Assembly: GCA_020053915.1 (NCBI GenBank)
Contig: JAGVMG010000059.1
Coordinates: forward strand, 1 to 64,000
Length of the DNA stretch: 64,000 nt
Reading direction: 5' to 3'
Origin: Parachlamydiales bacterium
GTDB lineage: Bacteria; Chlamydiota; Chlamydiia; Chlamydiales; Rhabdochlamydiaceae
Below are positions 7,721 through 16,846 of the stretch, piece by piece (positions within the stretch are counted from its first letter, which is position 1; the number at the start of each line of letters is the position of its first letter). Below the pieces are notes generated by a model. The model had not been told where the DNA came from and did no database searches. It worked only from the letters and a program-made list of their open reading frames with translations. The translations under genes were made by a program, and so were the position numbers.

Positions 7721-8664
7721 CAAAACTCATTCAGATTGACGATCTCTCGTTTTTAAACTCCGACTCCTGGAAAGAAAATAACAAGACCTACTGCCAAGAA
7801 CTCGAATCTGGCAACATCCTTTTTTTTCCAAAATGCCCCTTGCCCTTTCCTCAAGAAGAGGTCTCCTTTCTTCTCGAACAACGGCAAACGGGATCTGCGA
7901 ATCGTAAAAATATCGCCTATAAACCTCAATCCGATAAGATCACCAACTTTGTCCAATCCTCTCCAGCGCAAGGACAACGCCTCCATGAGATCATGCGCAC
8001 CTATTCGCAGCGCGTCAGCGCATTCTTAAGCCAACTCCTCGCTCCTTACGCCCCTACTTGGCGTCTCGATTATGCCAGCTTCCGTCCATTCCAAGAAAAA
8101 GGAAGACAACTCCGCACAAGAGCCCGCAACGATCTACTGCATGTCGACTCATTTCCTTCGCGACCCATGCACGGCGCGCGCATCCTACGTTTTTTTACGA
8201 ACATTAATCCCACAGAAAGCCGCCATTGGTTGACGACGTTACCTTTTCATGATCTCGCTGCACAATTTGGCGGATCCAGCCTCCCCTTTCCCAAAGGAAT
8301 CGAAGGCACACTGTTTGAGAAAATTGCAGCCCAAGTGAAATGCTCAGCGCGCGCGCTCGGGCTACCGCTCGTATTGCGCTCTCCTTACGATGCCTTCATG
8401 CTCAACTTGCATAACTTCCTTAAAGAAAATACCGAATTCCAAAAAACCTGTCCCAAAGATCATTGGGATTTCCCACCCAATTCATGCTGGATCGTCTATA
8501 CAGACCTCGTTTCTCATGCGGCAACAGCCGGCCAATACGCTCTCGAACAAACACTCATCATTCCAAAAGAGGGAATGGTCAACCCAGAAAAAGCCCCTGT
8601 AAGCACCCTGGAGAAGCTCGCACAAAAACAAATGATCAACTCAGCATATCAAATTAAAAAATGA
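7717..8664 (+). CDS. kdoO: Kdo hydroxylase (Fe(II)/2OG dioxygenase)
   Basis: 315 residues resembling the KdoO family, which hydroxylates the outer 3-deoxy-D-manno-oct-2-ulosonic acid of lipid A-core using Fe(II), oxygen and 2-oxoglutarate. The family core RNDLLHVDSFPSRP contains the iron-binding H142-x-D144. A likely distal histidine lies in LVSHAATAG (H267). PMHGARILRFFTNINP is also characteristic. No signal peptide is seen, which fits a cytoplasmic or inner-face enzyme acting before LPS export. It is translationally coupled to the kinase-like gene upstream. Kdo is the main chlamydial LPS sugar, so modifying it is biologically sensible. The symbol is assigned by resemblance and not by alignment. 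Confidence 0.85.
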   Translation: MTKLIQIDDLSFLNSDSWKENNKTYCQELESGNILFFPKCPLPFPQEEVSFLLEQRQTGSANRKNIAYKPQSDKITNFVQSSPAQGQRLHEIMRTYSQRVSAFLSQLLAPYAPTWRLDYASFRPFQEKGRQLRTRARNDLLHVDSFPSRPMHGARILRFFTNINPTESRHWLTTLPFHDLAAQFGGSSLPFPKGIEGTLFEKIAAQVKCSARALGLPLVLRSPYDAFMLNLHNFLKENTEFQKTCPKDHWDFPPNSCWIVYTDLVSHAATAGQYALEQTLIIPKEGMVNPEKAPVSTLEKLAQKQMINSAYQIKK

Positions 8665-8728
8665 TGCTTTAAAAATTCAAACCTCTTCTCCATACTTTCA
8701 TCGACCATCCCAACCAAAAGGACCGTCT

Positions 8729-9907
8729 ATGATTCCCAACAACATATGGAAAAAAACCTGCGCATTTCTTGCCTTATTTGGAATACTCATCACAGCACCT
8801 GGACACACCGAAACAACTTTTGACTCTACAATTCCCGTTGTCGACATCAACGACTTTTATCAGCCAGAGACACACGATCAGTTTGTCGCCCAAATCGCAA
8901 GCGCACTTAAAGAGGTGGGCTTTTTTGCTGTCATTAACTCTGGCGTAGATGGTCAAACCCTCGACAAGGCATATGAGGCTGCACAGCAATTTTTCCAACT
9001 CGACATGGAAACAAAATTGTTGTCCCATAATCCGAACGCAAATGGCCAACGGGGGTATATTCCAGGAGAATCCGCAAAAGGATCGGCTTTTGGTGATTTC
9101 AAAGAGTTCTATCACGTCGGAAGAGAAGGGGTAGCGCTGTGCGATTATCCCAACATTTGGCCCGACCATTATCCTCTCAAAGAGCCATTGAACACTCTCT
9201 TTGATGCGCTCGAAATATGCAAAATCCCTCTCGAACAAGCGATGTGTGAAGCAATTGGCCAGCCTCTTGATTTTCTCACTCAAATGACCCAAGACGGAGA
9301 ATGTTTGCTCCGCGCCATCCACTATCCTGCAAATCCCCCAGAAGACCGCCTCTGGGCTGCCGCTCACACGGACATCGATTTATTCACCATTTTACCCCGC
9401 GCAACAGCAGAAGGGCTGCAAGTGCTGAATAAAGAAGGAGAGTGGATCGATGTGCGCGTTCCAGAGAATGCATTCATCATCAACGGAGGAGACATGTTGG
9501 AAAACTTGACGAATGGAATGTTCAAGAGCAGCCAACACCGCGTCGTTGCAAACAGCAAAAGCTGTGAGAGATATTCAATGGTGATTTTTATCCATCCAAA
9601 AGCTGCCGACCGCTTGGATCCTCTTCCTCAGTGTATCAATACAACGGGAGGCATTAGAAAATACGCCCATGCCACACGCTGGGAGCTTTTGGAAGAGAGG
9701 CTTGCCGATCTTGGACTCGCATCGCCTGCCATGCTCGAACATCTTGCCACTTGTGGCATTATGGAACGGCTCATCGAAGTGAAACGCGCCAGTCCCAAAG
9801 CGATGAACCGCTTAAAAGACGCTGGACTTGCCAATGAAGCAATTCTTGGGGAACTTGCCCGCATTGAACTAGAAGGACAGGAAGCACGCGCTGACGGCTG
9901 TTTCTAA
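8729..9907 (+). CDS. Exported isopenicillin-N-synthase-like 2OG-Fe(II) oxygenase
   Basis: A 392-residue protein with an N-terminal signal-peptide-like segment (residues 1-26, CAFLALFGILITAPGHT) ahead of an IPNS-family core. The DIOX_N part starts at IPVVDINDFY with EVGFFAVINSG. The iron ligands are H213-x-D215 (AAHTDID) and H270 (SSQHRVV), and R281-x-S283 (RYS) is the 2-oxoglutarate-binding pair. The C-terminal ~90 residues extend beyond the oxygenase core and carry two similar helical segments (LADLGLASPAMLEHLA and LKDAGLANEAILGELA). The start has AAAGGA upstream. Export of such an enzyme is uncommon; the substrate is unknown. It might act in the periplasm or reach the host. Confidence 0.9.
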   Translation: MIPNNIWKKTCAFLALFGILITAPGHTETTFDSTIPVVDINDFYQPETHDQFVAQIASALKEVGFFAVINSGVDGQTLDKAYEAAQQFFQLDMETKLLSHNPNANGQRGYIPGESAKGSAFGDFKEFYHVGREGVALCDYPNIWPDHYPLKEPLNTLFDALEICKIPLEQAMCEAIGQPLDFLTQMTQDGECLLRAIHYPANPPEDRLWAAAHTDIDLFTILPRATAEGLQVLNKEGEWIDVRVPENAFIINGGDMLENLTNGMFKSSQHRVVANSKSCERYSMVIFIHPKAADRLDPLPQCINTTGGIRKYAHATRWELLEERLADLGLASPAMLEHLATCGIMERLIEVKRASPKAMNRLKDAGLANEAILGELARIELEGQEARADGCF

Positions 9908-9911
9908 AAAA

Positions 9912-9942
9912 AAGCCGGTGCCCCAAAAAAGGGCACCGGCTT
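9912..9942 (-). terminator. Strong hairpin between converging genes
   Basis: A perfect 12-bp GC-rich stem (AAGCCGGTGCCC / GGGCACCGGCTT) with a 7-base loop. Read on the minus strand it runs into a U tract (A run at 9906-9913 on the plus strand), so it mainly ends the 9969-10946 gene. It can also stop the oxygenase transcript. Confidence 0.85.
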
Positions 9943-9968
9943 CATATCAATGATGTGGACAACTTCAG

Positions 9969-10946
9969 TTAGCTGTAGGGCACGGCTGCCAGTTCTTCAT
10001 GAAGAGCCTGCAAAGTCACAGGATCTGAAATTGGCTCTAAGACGTATTTGTTTGTTTTGTAATTATAGGTATATTTACTCCCAACACACGGCATATCCTC
10101 ACTATAAAGGTGCTCGTCTCCGTCGGCATTAAACTCGCGTTTATAAACGATTTGAGCTGCCACGATAGTTTGTGATTTCGTATCTACAGAAATGATACGC
10201 TTGGACTGAGGTCTGGCCATATATGTGGTTCCAGCCACTGTAAATTCATGCGTATTACCTACTAACAAACCACGTTCTTCCATTTGATTTTTATTGCCTT
10301 GAGAAAGAATTTTCGTATTGACATCAGCAAATAAACCTTGATGCATCATGTTGAAAACACGCATTTTAACATCGTTTTTAAAATGCATTTTTTTCATGAT
10401 ACGTCTTTCAATCCGATCCGCTTTCTTCTGAGCGAGTTGCTCTATCCGTTCGATTTTCTTTTGAGCAGAGCGCTCGATATCAGCAGCTTTCTCTGGATGA
10501 GCGCTTTTCTTTTGAGCCGCCTTGTTAATTTCCCTTACGATCTCCAGATCGGCCCCCTCACGCACAGCAGCCTTCATCTTCGCAGCGTTCATCATGGGAA
10601 TTTGCTCTAGTTCAGCTTTAAAGCGGTTAAAAATCAAAGCACCTTTGAGTTTCGTTTGCTTGTACCCTTCTTCAGTTTGTGCGATCAGGGTTTTTTCTGC
10701 TTCAGATAACATCGATTCATCGATAGTCTTCCCATTCAACTTAATGGGAAAATCCCGGCCAAATTCTTTGATAACTTGTTTTTCCGCTTCGTCCAATTGG
10801 CCCCAGAGCTTTGTAGAAACCACGCCTTTCATTTTCGCAATTTCAAAAACAGGCTCCGTTGTGTGTTCTCCAGAGGAACTGGATTCTGATAAATGCTCTG
10901 GGCTACGCGGCGGCGAACTACTTTCAATCGATGAACTTGCTGACAT
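9969..10946 (-). CDS. Hypothetical Ser-rich/coiled-coil protein, effector-like
   Basis: 325 residues with no recognised domain. The N-terminal 30 residues are serine-rich (SASSSIESSSPPRSPEHL), resembling the disordered N-termini of secreted chlamydial proteins. Residues about 140-190 are charged and helical with repeated AQKKxxRIE blocks, a likely coiled coil. The C-terminal 120 residues look globular and beta-rich (HEFTVAGTTYMARPQ, SKYTYNYKTNKYV). The start at 10946 is supported by GAGGAT. It is divergent from a kinase with a similar Ser-rich N-terminus across a 447-bp AT-rich gap. A type III effector role is suspected from composition and context only. Confidence 0.85.
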   Translation of the reverse strand: MSASSSIESSSPPRSPEHLSESSSSGEHTTEPVFEIAKMKGVVSTKLWGQLDEAEKQVIKEFGRDFPIKLNGKTIDESMLSEAEKTLIAQTEEGYKQTKLKGALIFNRFKAELEQIPMMNAAKMKAAVREGADLEIVREINKAAQKKSAHPEKAADIERSAQKKIERIEQLAQKKADRIERRIMKKMHFKNDVKMRVFNMMHQGLFADVNTKILSQGNKNQMEERGLLVGNTHEFTVAGTTYMARPQSKRIISVDTKSQTIVAAQIVYKREFNADGDEHLYSEDMPCVGSKYTYNYKTNKYVLEPISDPVTLQALHEELAAVPYS

Positions 10947-11393
10947 GCTTTAATCCTCATGCAAATTAAGTGCCAACTCGGACAGGATCAAACCTTCCCG
11001 TAGCTTGGCACAGTTATTTTAATATTATTAAACTAACATAAATCTTCTTATATTTATTATACCACTTTTTCAATTATAATTCAACTTTAATATTACGCGC
11101 GCATGCCGCAAAATCTTAGTTAGGCGTTAATTTTAACTAACTTTTGTCGTCAACAAAGTTTTGAAAATGATCTCAAACACTTGATTCTTAATAAAATACG
11201 ACTAATTTTACGATTTCGCTAACGCAAGATACACGCAAAGCCTTTATAATCACTACTTTAGCCAACATCGACAGCGCTCTTTAATTCAAATAAATATGCT
11301 AAATATTTTTCAATAAAAACTAATACTTTTCTATTTAATTTAATTGTTGTTTTAAGTATAATAGTTAATATAATCAACAACATAATAGGTATT
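10947..11393. other. AT-rich 447-bp divergent intergenic region
   Basis: It separates two divergent effector-like genes and holds no credible coding frame. On the minus-strand leader side, GTGCCAA at 10970-10976 pairs with TTGGCAC at 11005-11011 around a 28-base loop, just upstream of the ribosome site of the 9969-10946 gene. A weaker inverted repeat (AGTTAG...CTAACT) lies near 11118-11142. The rest is AT-rich, as expected for promoters in both directions. Confidence 0.6.
11344..11374 (+). promoter_or_regulatory. Candidate sigma-66 promoter of the kinase gene
   Basis: TTGTTG at 11344-11349 and TATAAT at 11369-11374 with a 19-base spacer, 20 bases before the ATG at 11394. A second TATAAT lies at 11357-11362 without a well-spaced -35. 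Spacing is longer than ideal, so this is a tentative call. Confidence 0.35.
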
Positions 11394-12782
11394 ATGAGTA
11401 GTTCAAGTTATTCTCCAGCATCAAGTTTCGATTCCCCAATCCCAAGGCCCTGGACTCCTATGAGCACGAGCTCAGCAAGTAGCTCCAGAAGCGCTTCTCC
11501 CATGTGCTTCAGCGACAGCCCTTCCCCACGAGCACACGAACTATTTGCCCCACCCAGCGCAGCTGAAATGATCTCCAACATCGCAGAAAAAGCCATGGAA
11601 AGTCTAAAAACAAAGCTCTCTCCTGACGAGATGACACAATTTGTCACCGCATGTAAAGATCCGAGCATCCTCAATCAACTGCAAAATGCGTTGATTAAAG
11701 CCAATGTTTCAGAACAACCACAGTTGGTCAAAGGCGGCAAAGGAGAACTTCTTCCTAGATCTCTACTCATCACAGGAAATTGCGAACCTTATTTCATCCA
11801 CAATCGCAAAGAACAGCTCATCGCAAAAGGCAACTACACAAGGATTTTTCCTGCTGATAACCTACTCTCTGGTGAAGAGGCATCTTATCGCTCCACAACA
11901 GAACCTCCTAAGCTCGCTATAAAAGGATACAACCGAGCGCTTAAGCTCCAAGAGTATGGAAGCGAACCGATTGCAGGCAGTCTACTTGTAAAGACAAAAA
12001 AAGATGGCAGCGAGCGCGTGGTCAGTTTAGAAAAAAAATGGGATGGCGACATTGACGAGCCCATGTCACTCGGGTTTGTCGACACATCTTCTCCCAATGA
12101 GTTTTTAGACTTTGCAATTCCAATGACACGCACACTATGCGCTGTCCATGAATTAGGACTTATCCATGGAGACATCAAACCAGCCAATTACGTTTTTAAA
12201 GTCGATAAAGAAACGCAGGAATTTGACATTAGAATCTGCGATCTAGCTCACTCTGCTAAAAAGGGCAAAGTGGACCGATTTACATTCATCGGAACGCAAG
12301 CCTATTGGTCACCAGAATATCATGCAGAATTTATCAAAGGTAAAGCAGGAGAAGACTTTGATATCGTCAAAGTGACTACAAAAGAACATGACAGCTGGCA
12401 GCTTGGGATCTCTCTATTGATGTATTGTGCAGAAATTGAAGATGAAAACTGTTTCTTAAACACCTTCATTCACAATAATCCTCAGCTAAACAACTTGTTA
12501 GAAATATGGAGAGCCCCCCTCGAAATTGACGCTTTCTTAGACGCATCTGAGCCTGATGAAGAAATAAGAAACGCAAAGGCTACCGCAGCTGCTAAAGCTG
12601 CCCACATCGCTCAGATTTCAAATTTCATCTCTCAATTACAACCGGGTTGGATTGAGGAACCCGCACAAGACACATTCGAATATGTCCTCTGGAAACTCTT
12701 ACAGGTAGATCCAGCAAAGCGCTGGATCCCAGAAGAGGCTCTTCCTGAGCTCGAAAAGCTAAAAAGAACTGCAACCACATAA
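11394..12782 (+). CDS. Ser/Thr protein kinase with Ser-rich N-terminus, effector-like
   Basis: 462 residues. Residues 1-48 are dominated by Ser and Pro and likely disordered. From about residue 120 there is a Hanks-type kinase domain: beta3 lysine K177 (LAIKGY), catalytic loop HGDIKPAN at 258-265 with D260, K262 and N265, a DLA in place of DFG at 283-285 with the metal-binding Asp kept, and SPE at 306-308 in place of APE. The catalytic set is intact, so it is probably active although the DFG glycine is Ala. It lacks the membrane segment and sensor domains of PknB/PknD housekeeping kinases. A secreted role, comparable to T3S-linked chlamydial kinases, is inferred from the N-terminus and the divergent effector-like partner. 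Confidence 0.9.
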   Translation: MSSSSYSPASSFDSPIPRPWTPMSTSSASSSRSASPMCFSDSPSPRAHELFAPPSAAEMISNIAEKAMESLKTKLSPDEMTQFVTACKDPSILNQLQNALIKANVSEQPQLVKGGKGELLPRSLLITGNCEPYFIHNRKEQLIAKGNYTRIFPADNLLSGEEASYRSTTEPPKLAIKGYNRALKLQEYGSEPIAGSLLVKTKKDGSERVVSLEKKWDGDIDEPMSLGFVDTSSPNEFLDFAIPMTRTLCAVHELGLIHGDIKPANYVFKVDKETQEFDIRICDLAHSAKKGKVDRFTFIGTQAYWSPEYHAEFIKGKAGEDFDIVKVTTKEHDSWQLGISLLMYCAEIEDENCFLNTFIHNNPQLNNLLEIWRAPLEIDAFLDASEPDEEIRNAKATAAAKAAHIAQISNFISQLQPGWIEEPAQDTFEYVLWKLLQVDPAKRWIPEEALPELEKLKRTATT

Positions 12783-12783
12783 T

Positions 12784-14931
12784 TTAGGCTAACGTTCTCT
12801 CATAGAACGCCCGCATCTCTTCCCAAGCTTTGTCCTGAGGGACAAAGCTTGTCCGGCAAGGAGGCAAACTATTAATAAACACCTTTCCATACCCTTTTTT
12901 AATGATCCGGTTGTCAAGGCAGACAATGCAACCCCGGTCATTTTTCGTACGAATTAGTCTTCCAAATCCCTGTTTAAACCTGATCACCGCTTGCGGAACA
13001 GAATAATCGTTGAAAGGGTTTTTTCCTTCCTTCTCCATCCGTTCTGTACAGGCTTGGACCAAGGGCTCTGTCGGAACTTGAAAGGGAAGCTTCACGATGA
13101 TCACACAGCGGAGCGCATCGCCTGGCACATCTACCCCTTCCCAGAAGGAGCTCGTAGCAAAAAGAACACTTCCATCATTTTCCTTAAACTGCTCCAAAAG
13201 GATCCGTCGCGACAGCTGTCCCTGGCGAAGAAGCTTGTACTTCTGAGCGAGTGGTGTCGCTGAAATCTTGTCATAACACTGCTGGAGCATCTCGTAAGAG
13301 GTGAATAGCACAAAGGCATTCCCACGACTCGCTTCTATAGCCTGGCGAATCGCGAAGGTCGCCTGCGCGTTAAATTGAGGATCGGTGGGAGCTGGAAAAT
13401 CGGTCGGCACAAGCAGAAGGGAACGCTCGGCATAATCGAAGGGGGAATCGTAGATCTGTTCACTCAAATCCTCTTTGAGTCCTAAACGCTCTTTCACAAA
13501 GGAAAAACCTCGATTAGTGGTCAGCGTCGCACTGCAGAGCGTTGCAGAACGCATCCGGCTAAAAAAGTGCTCCTGCAGAAGCGAAGACACATCGAGCGTC
13601 GCATCGACTAAGACCACATTGGAAGGATGAATTTCAACCCATCTTACACGTTGATCTTCTCGCTCTTCTGAAAAGAATTGTTGGATCATTTCCGCTTGCT
13701 GCTCAAAACGCATCACTAGCGCGCGGATCTCAATCGAATGCTGGCTAAGCGCCTCTTGAAATTTCGTTCCTTTAAATGTCTCCAATGCAGCATCAAGCGC
13801 GAGAAGAGATTGCGCAATTCCGAGTAAATGATCGACAAGAAGTTTAAACGCGGATTTAAGCGGGTCGGACCAATAGGCATGCGCTGTCATCTCAGGGGTG
13901 ATCCGCTTTTTCCACTCTCTACCGAAAGGAACATTTTCCTGCAGCTCAGTTTCCATGAAGTGCGTAAACAAAGAAAACGCATTTTCAACGAGCGCTGCGC
14001 ATTCTTTTTTCTGGACGGGAAGCGTTACATCTAATTGATGTTGCAGCTCCGGAGATAGCGTCGTAAACTCTTTGCGGATCAGAAACAAACGGCTGCGCTC
14101 GGGATGCGCTTCGGAGAAAATCTTTGCCAACAAGCGGTTTAAATACAGACGATCGATCGATGCGGCAAAACTCTCTAAAGCGATCTCTTCGAGATGATGC
14201 GCTTCATCGATCACCGCTCGTTCATAAGAGGGGATAATCGCCTTTTCTTCGCGGAAGTCCGTTTGCCGCCGCGCGTTAATATCCGCCATCAGAAGATGGT
14301 GGTTGATCACGAGAATTTGAGCATCTTCTGCTTCTTTACGCGCTCGGAAAAAAAAGCACTCTTTGTAATGGGGACAATGCACATGATTACATGTATCGGA
14401 TTCGGCAGCCACTTTTTCCCAAGTGCCAGGAGATAGGGGAAACACAATCTCCGAGCGAGAGCCTTCTTTGCTGCGCTCAGCCCAGCGTTCAATCGCCTGT
14501 ACCTCGTTACTCTCTTCCGAAGAAAACAGTAAAGGCTGCGATTGAAGCTCACCTAATTTGCGCAAGCAGACGTAATTGCCCATCCCTTTGACTAAAACCG
14601 CTTTGAGATCGGCATCCATTGTCCGCAAAAGAAAGGGGATATCTTTATGGATCAGCTGCTCTTGCAACGCGATCGTATGCGTCGAGATCACCGTCTTTTC
14701 CTGATGTTTCAGTGCCCAGTAGACGGCAGGAACAAGATAAGCTAAGCTCTTTCCAATTCCCGTGCCCGCTTCAACAAGCGCAATCTTTTCTTCTGCGTAA
14801 CCAATGAGAATTTGTCGCGCCATCTCTTTTTGTCCAGAGCGCTCTTCAAATGCACCGAGAAAACGGCCAAGCAGTCCCGTTTGAGAAAAAATGAGATCGA
14901 GCCACTCTGCAGGGGGATGAGTTGTAGACAC
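12784..14931 (-). CDS. dinG: DinG-family ATP-dependent DNA helicase
   Basis: An XPD/DinG-type superfamily 2 helicase, 715 residues from the GTG at 14931. Walker A is AGTGIGKS (about 55-62), the DEAH box is at about 242-245 (VIDEAHH), and four cysteines between them (C122, C181, C186, C192, in NYVC and CNHVHCPHYKEC) fit the family iron-sulphur cluster. C-terminal motifs VLFATSSFWEGVD and QGFGRLIRT complete the core. The GTG is chosen because GAGGA sits 4 bases upstream; the frame continues to a TTG at 14985, but that lies inside a hairpin. It likely acts in unwinding R-loops or forked DNA during repair. It follows rpoD on the same strand. Confidence 0.9.
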   Translation of the reverse strand: MSTTHPPAEWLDLIFSQTGLLGRFLGAFEERSGQKEMARQILIGYAEEKIALVEAGTGIGKSLAYLVPAVYWALKHQEKTVISTHTIALQEQLIHKDIPFLLRTMDADLKAVLVKGMGNYVCLRKLGELQSQPLLFSSEESNEVQAIERWAERSKEGSRSEIVFPLSPGTWEKVAAESDTCNHVHCPHYKECFFFRARKEAEDAQILVINHHLLMADINARRQTDFREEKAIIPSYERAVIDEAHHLEEIALESFAASIDRLYLNRLLAKIFSEAHPERSRLFLIRKEFTTLSPELQHQLDVTLPVQKKECAALVENAFSLFTHFMETELQENVPFGREWKKRITPEMTAHAYWSDPLKSAFKLLVDHLLGIAQSLLALDAALETFKGTKFQEALSQHSIEIRALVMRFEQQAEMIQQFFSEEREDQRVRWVEIHPSNVVLVDATLDVSSLLQEHFFSRMRSATLCSATLTTNRGFSFVKERLGLKEDLSEQIYDSPFDYAERSLLLVPTDFPAPTDPQFNAQATFAIRQAIEASRGNAFVLFTSYEMLQQCYDKISATPLAQKYKLLRQGQLSRRILLEQFKENDGSVLFATSSFWEGVDVPGDALRCVIIVKLPFQVPTEPLVQACTERMEKEGKNPFNDYSVPQAVIRFKQGFGRLIRTKNDRGCIVCLDNRIIKKGYGKVFINSLPPCRTSFVPQDKAWEEMRAFYERTLA

Positions 14932-14961
14932 GGGTTCCTCGCAATTAGTACACGCGAGTAT

Positions 14962-14993
14962 AGCGCTCCTCGAACATGTGTTCAAGGAGCGCT
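14962..14993. terminator. Hairpin between rpoD and dinG
   Basis: A 15-nt arm (AGCGCTCCTCGAACA) pairs with TGTTCAAGGAGCGCT with one mismatch. It lies between the rpoD stop and the dinG GTG start. The T run is on the plus-strand side, so it is not a textbook terminator for rpoD; it may attenuate or process the transcript. Confidence 0.45.
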
Positions 14994-15008
14994 TTTAAAT
15001 GGAGAGAA

Positions 15009-16673
15009 TTATTCGCCTTCGAGAAGATCGAGGAAGGCTTGGAGTTGCTTGGACCGCGTCGGGTGGCGCATTTTGCGCAACGCTTTAGCTTCAATCTGAC
15101 GCACACGCTCGCGTGTGACTTTAAAACGCACACCGACCTCTTCCAACGTCTTCGGCTTTCCATCGAGTAGACCAAAACGCTCGATGAGAACAGTGCGTTC
15201 TCGATCGGTTAACGTGGAGAGAACTTCGTTCATCTTGTCTTTTAAAATCGCATAGCCAGTGGCTTCTGCAGGAGATTCGATCCCGGTATCTTCGAGAAAA
15301 TCTCCAAACTGACTCTCACCGCCGTCGCCCACTTCTGCTTGGAGTGAAATCGGATGTTGGGCAATTTTGTAAATTTCACGTACGCGCTCAGGAGTGAGCC
15401 CCAGCTCGCTCGCGAGCTCTTCAGGTGTTGGCTCCCGTCCGGTTTCCATCATCAGCTTCTTAGCACCGCGCAAGACTTTATTAATCGTCTCGATCATGTG
15501 CACAGGAATACGGATCGTGCGCGCCTGGTCGGCGATAGCGCGGGTCACCGCTTGACGAATCCACCAGGTGGCATACGTTGAAAACTTGTAGCCTCGACGG
15601 TATTCAAATTTTTCTACCGCTTTCATCAAGCCCATGTTCCCCTCTTGGATCAAATCGAGAAAGGAAAGGCCGCGGTTAGTGTATTTTTTAGCAATCGAGA
15701 TCACGAGACGCAAGTTGGATTCCACCATCTCACGCTTCGCTTCCTGGCTTTTATCCATCCAGCGCTGCAGCATGCGGACATCTTTTTTAAATTCATCCAG
15801 AGTACGTCCAGCAGCCAGCTCCCGCTTACTCAACTTGCGTTTGACCGCGAGCAGCTTTTGCGCAGCAAATTTATTTTTTTCAGCCCGTGGAATGAGCTCT
15901 TGCATCTCTTTTTCGAGAACGAGGAATCGATCGTAGGAATTTAGGATCACTTCGCCAAAATCTTCAATGATGTTGTGGCGGAAATGCATTTGGCGCAAAT
16001 AGGCTTGCGTGCGGATCCGGCATTTTTCGATCTCGTCTTGGATCTTGATCTTTTCAACTTTTTTCGTCTCAGGATTGTAGAGCTCGAAAAGATATTTTTC
16101 TAAAACTTGATCCTCTTGCCGCAATAAAGAAGAGAGCTTAGGCAGCATTTGGATATAGTGATTTTTGTCTGCAACTTCTTTTTCCGCGATGATCTTGTCG
16201 AAGCGATCTTTTCCCGTAATGAGGTAATTCGCAATGGAAATGGCTTCTCGATTGGAAAAGCGGAAACGCATGATGATTTTTTCGATCTGGATCTGAGCTT
16301 TTTCAATCCGCTTAGAAATTTCGACCTCTTCTTCGCGCGTCAAGAGGGGAACAGATCCCATCTCTTTCAAGTACATCCGCACAGGGTCATCGGAAGTTCC
16401 CTCGGGACGCTTGGCGAGACCTTCAAGCTCTTTCGCTTCTTTTTTGCGCTCTTTCTGTCTTTCAACCTCAGCTTGGTTCAAGACCTGGATATCCATCCCG
16501 CTTAAGAAAATCAAAACCTGGTCGATCTGCTCTGCAGAATCGAACGTCATTGGCAAGACTTCATTAATCTCTTCGTACGTGATGTACCCTTGCTCTTTGG
16601 CGATTGCCACGAGCTCTTCGACCTTTTGCTGATGCTGCTGACTAAAAATATTATTAAACGAAGCTTTTGCCAT
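15009..16673 (-). CDS. rpoD: RNA polymerase sigma factor RpoD (chlamydial sigma-66)
   Basis: 554 residues with the complete primary sigma layout. Region 1.1-like N-terminus is followed by [11 protein letters not shown] (1.2), an extended non-conserved insert, then [19 protein letters not shown] and [19 protein letters not shown] (regions 2.2-2.4), [16 protein letters not shown] (3) and [20 protein letters not shown] (4.2). It directs RNA polymerase to housekeeping promoters. The ATG at 16673 has AAGG four bases upstream. rpoD near rpsT matches chlamydial gene order (CT615-CT617, from memory). No oddities are seen. Confidence 0.97.
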   Translation of the reverse strand: MAKASFNNIFSQQHQQKVEELVAIAKEQGYITYEEINEVLPMTFDSAEQIDQVLIFLSGMDIQVLNQAEVERQKERKKEAKELEGLAKRPEGTSDDPVRMYLKEMGSVPLLTREEEVEISKRIEKAQIQIEKIIMRFRFSNREAISIANYLITGKDRFDKIIAEKEVADKNHYIQMLPKLSSLLRQEDQVLEKYLFELYNPETKKVEKIKIQDEIEKCRIRTQAYLRQMHFRHNIIEDFGEVILNSYDRFLVLEKEMQELIPRAEKNKFAAQKLLAVKRKLSKRELAAGRTLDEFKKDVRMLQRWMDKSQEAKREMVESNLRLVISIAKKYTNRGLSFLDLIQEGNMGLMKAVEKFEYRRGYKFSTYATWWIRQAVTRAIADQARTIRIPVHMIETINKVLRGAKKLMMETGREPTPEELASELGLTPERVREIYKIAQHPISLQAEVGDGGESQFGDFLEDTGIESPAEATGYAILKDKMNEVLSTLTDRERTVLIERFGLLDGKPKTLEEVGVRFKVTRERVRQIEAKALRKMRHPTRSKQLQAFLDLLEGE

Positions 16674-16846
16674 GTTACCTTAGGATTCCATCAAATCAGA
16701 CAGATTGTGTGGGGAAAATATCTTATTGTCAAGAGCCAGTTGCATTTGGACGACAGGTTTTTCCCTAGAGCACTCTTATAGGAGATTACTATTTATTTTG
16801 AAATCGTTTCCTCACTTCCAGTAAACTGATGCACTTTTGAGGAAAA

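Noticed and set aside
14932-14985. Longer dinG from a TTG start at 14985
   Set aside because: The TTG is inside a hairpin without a ribosome site, while GTG at 14931 has GAGGA four bases upstream.
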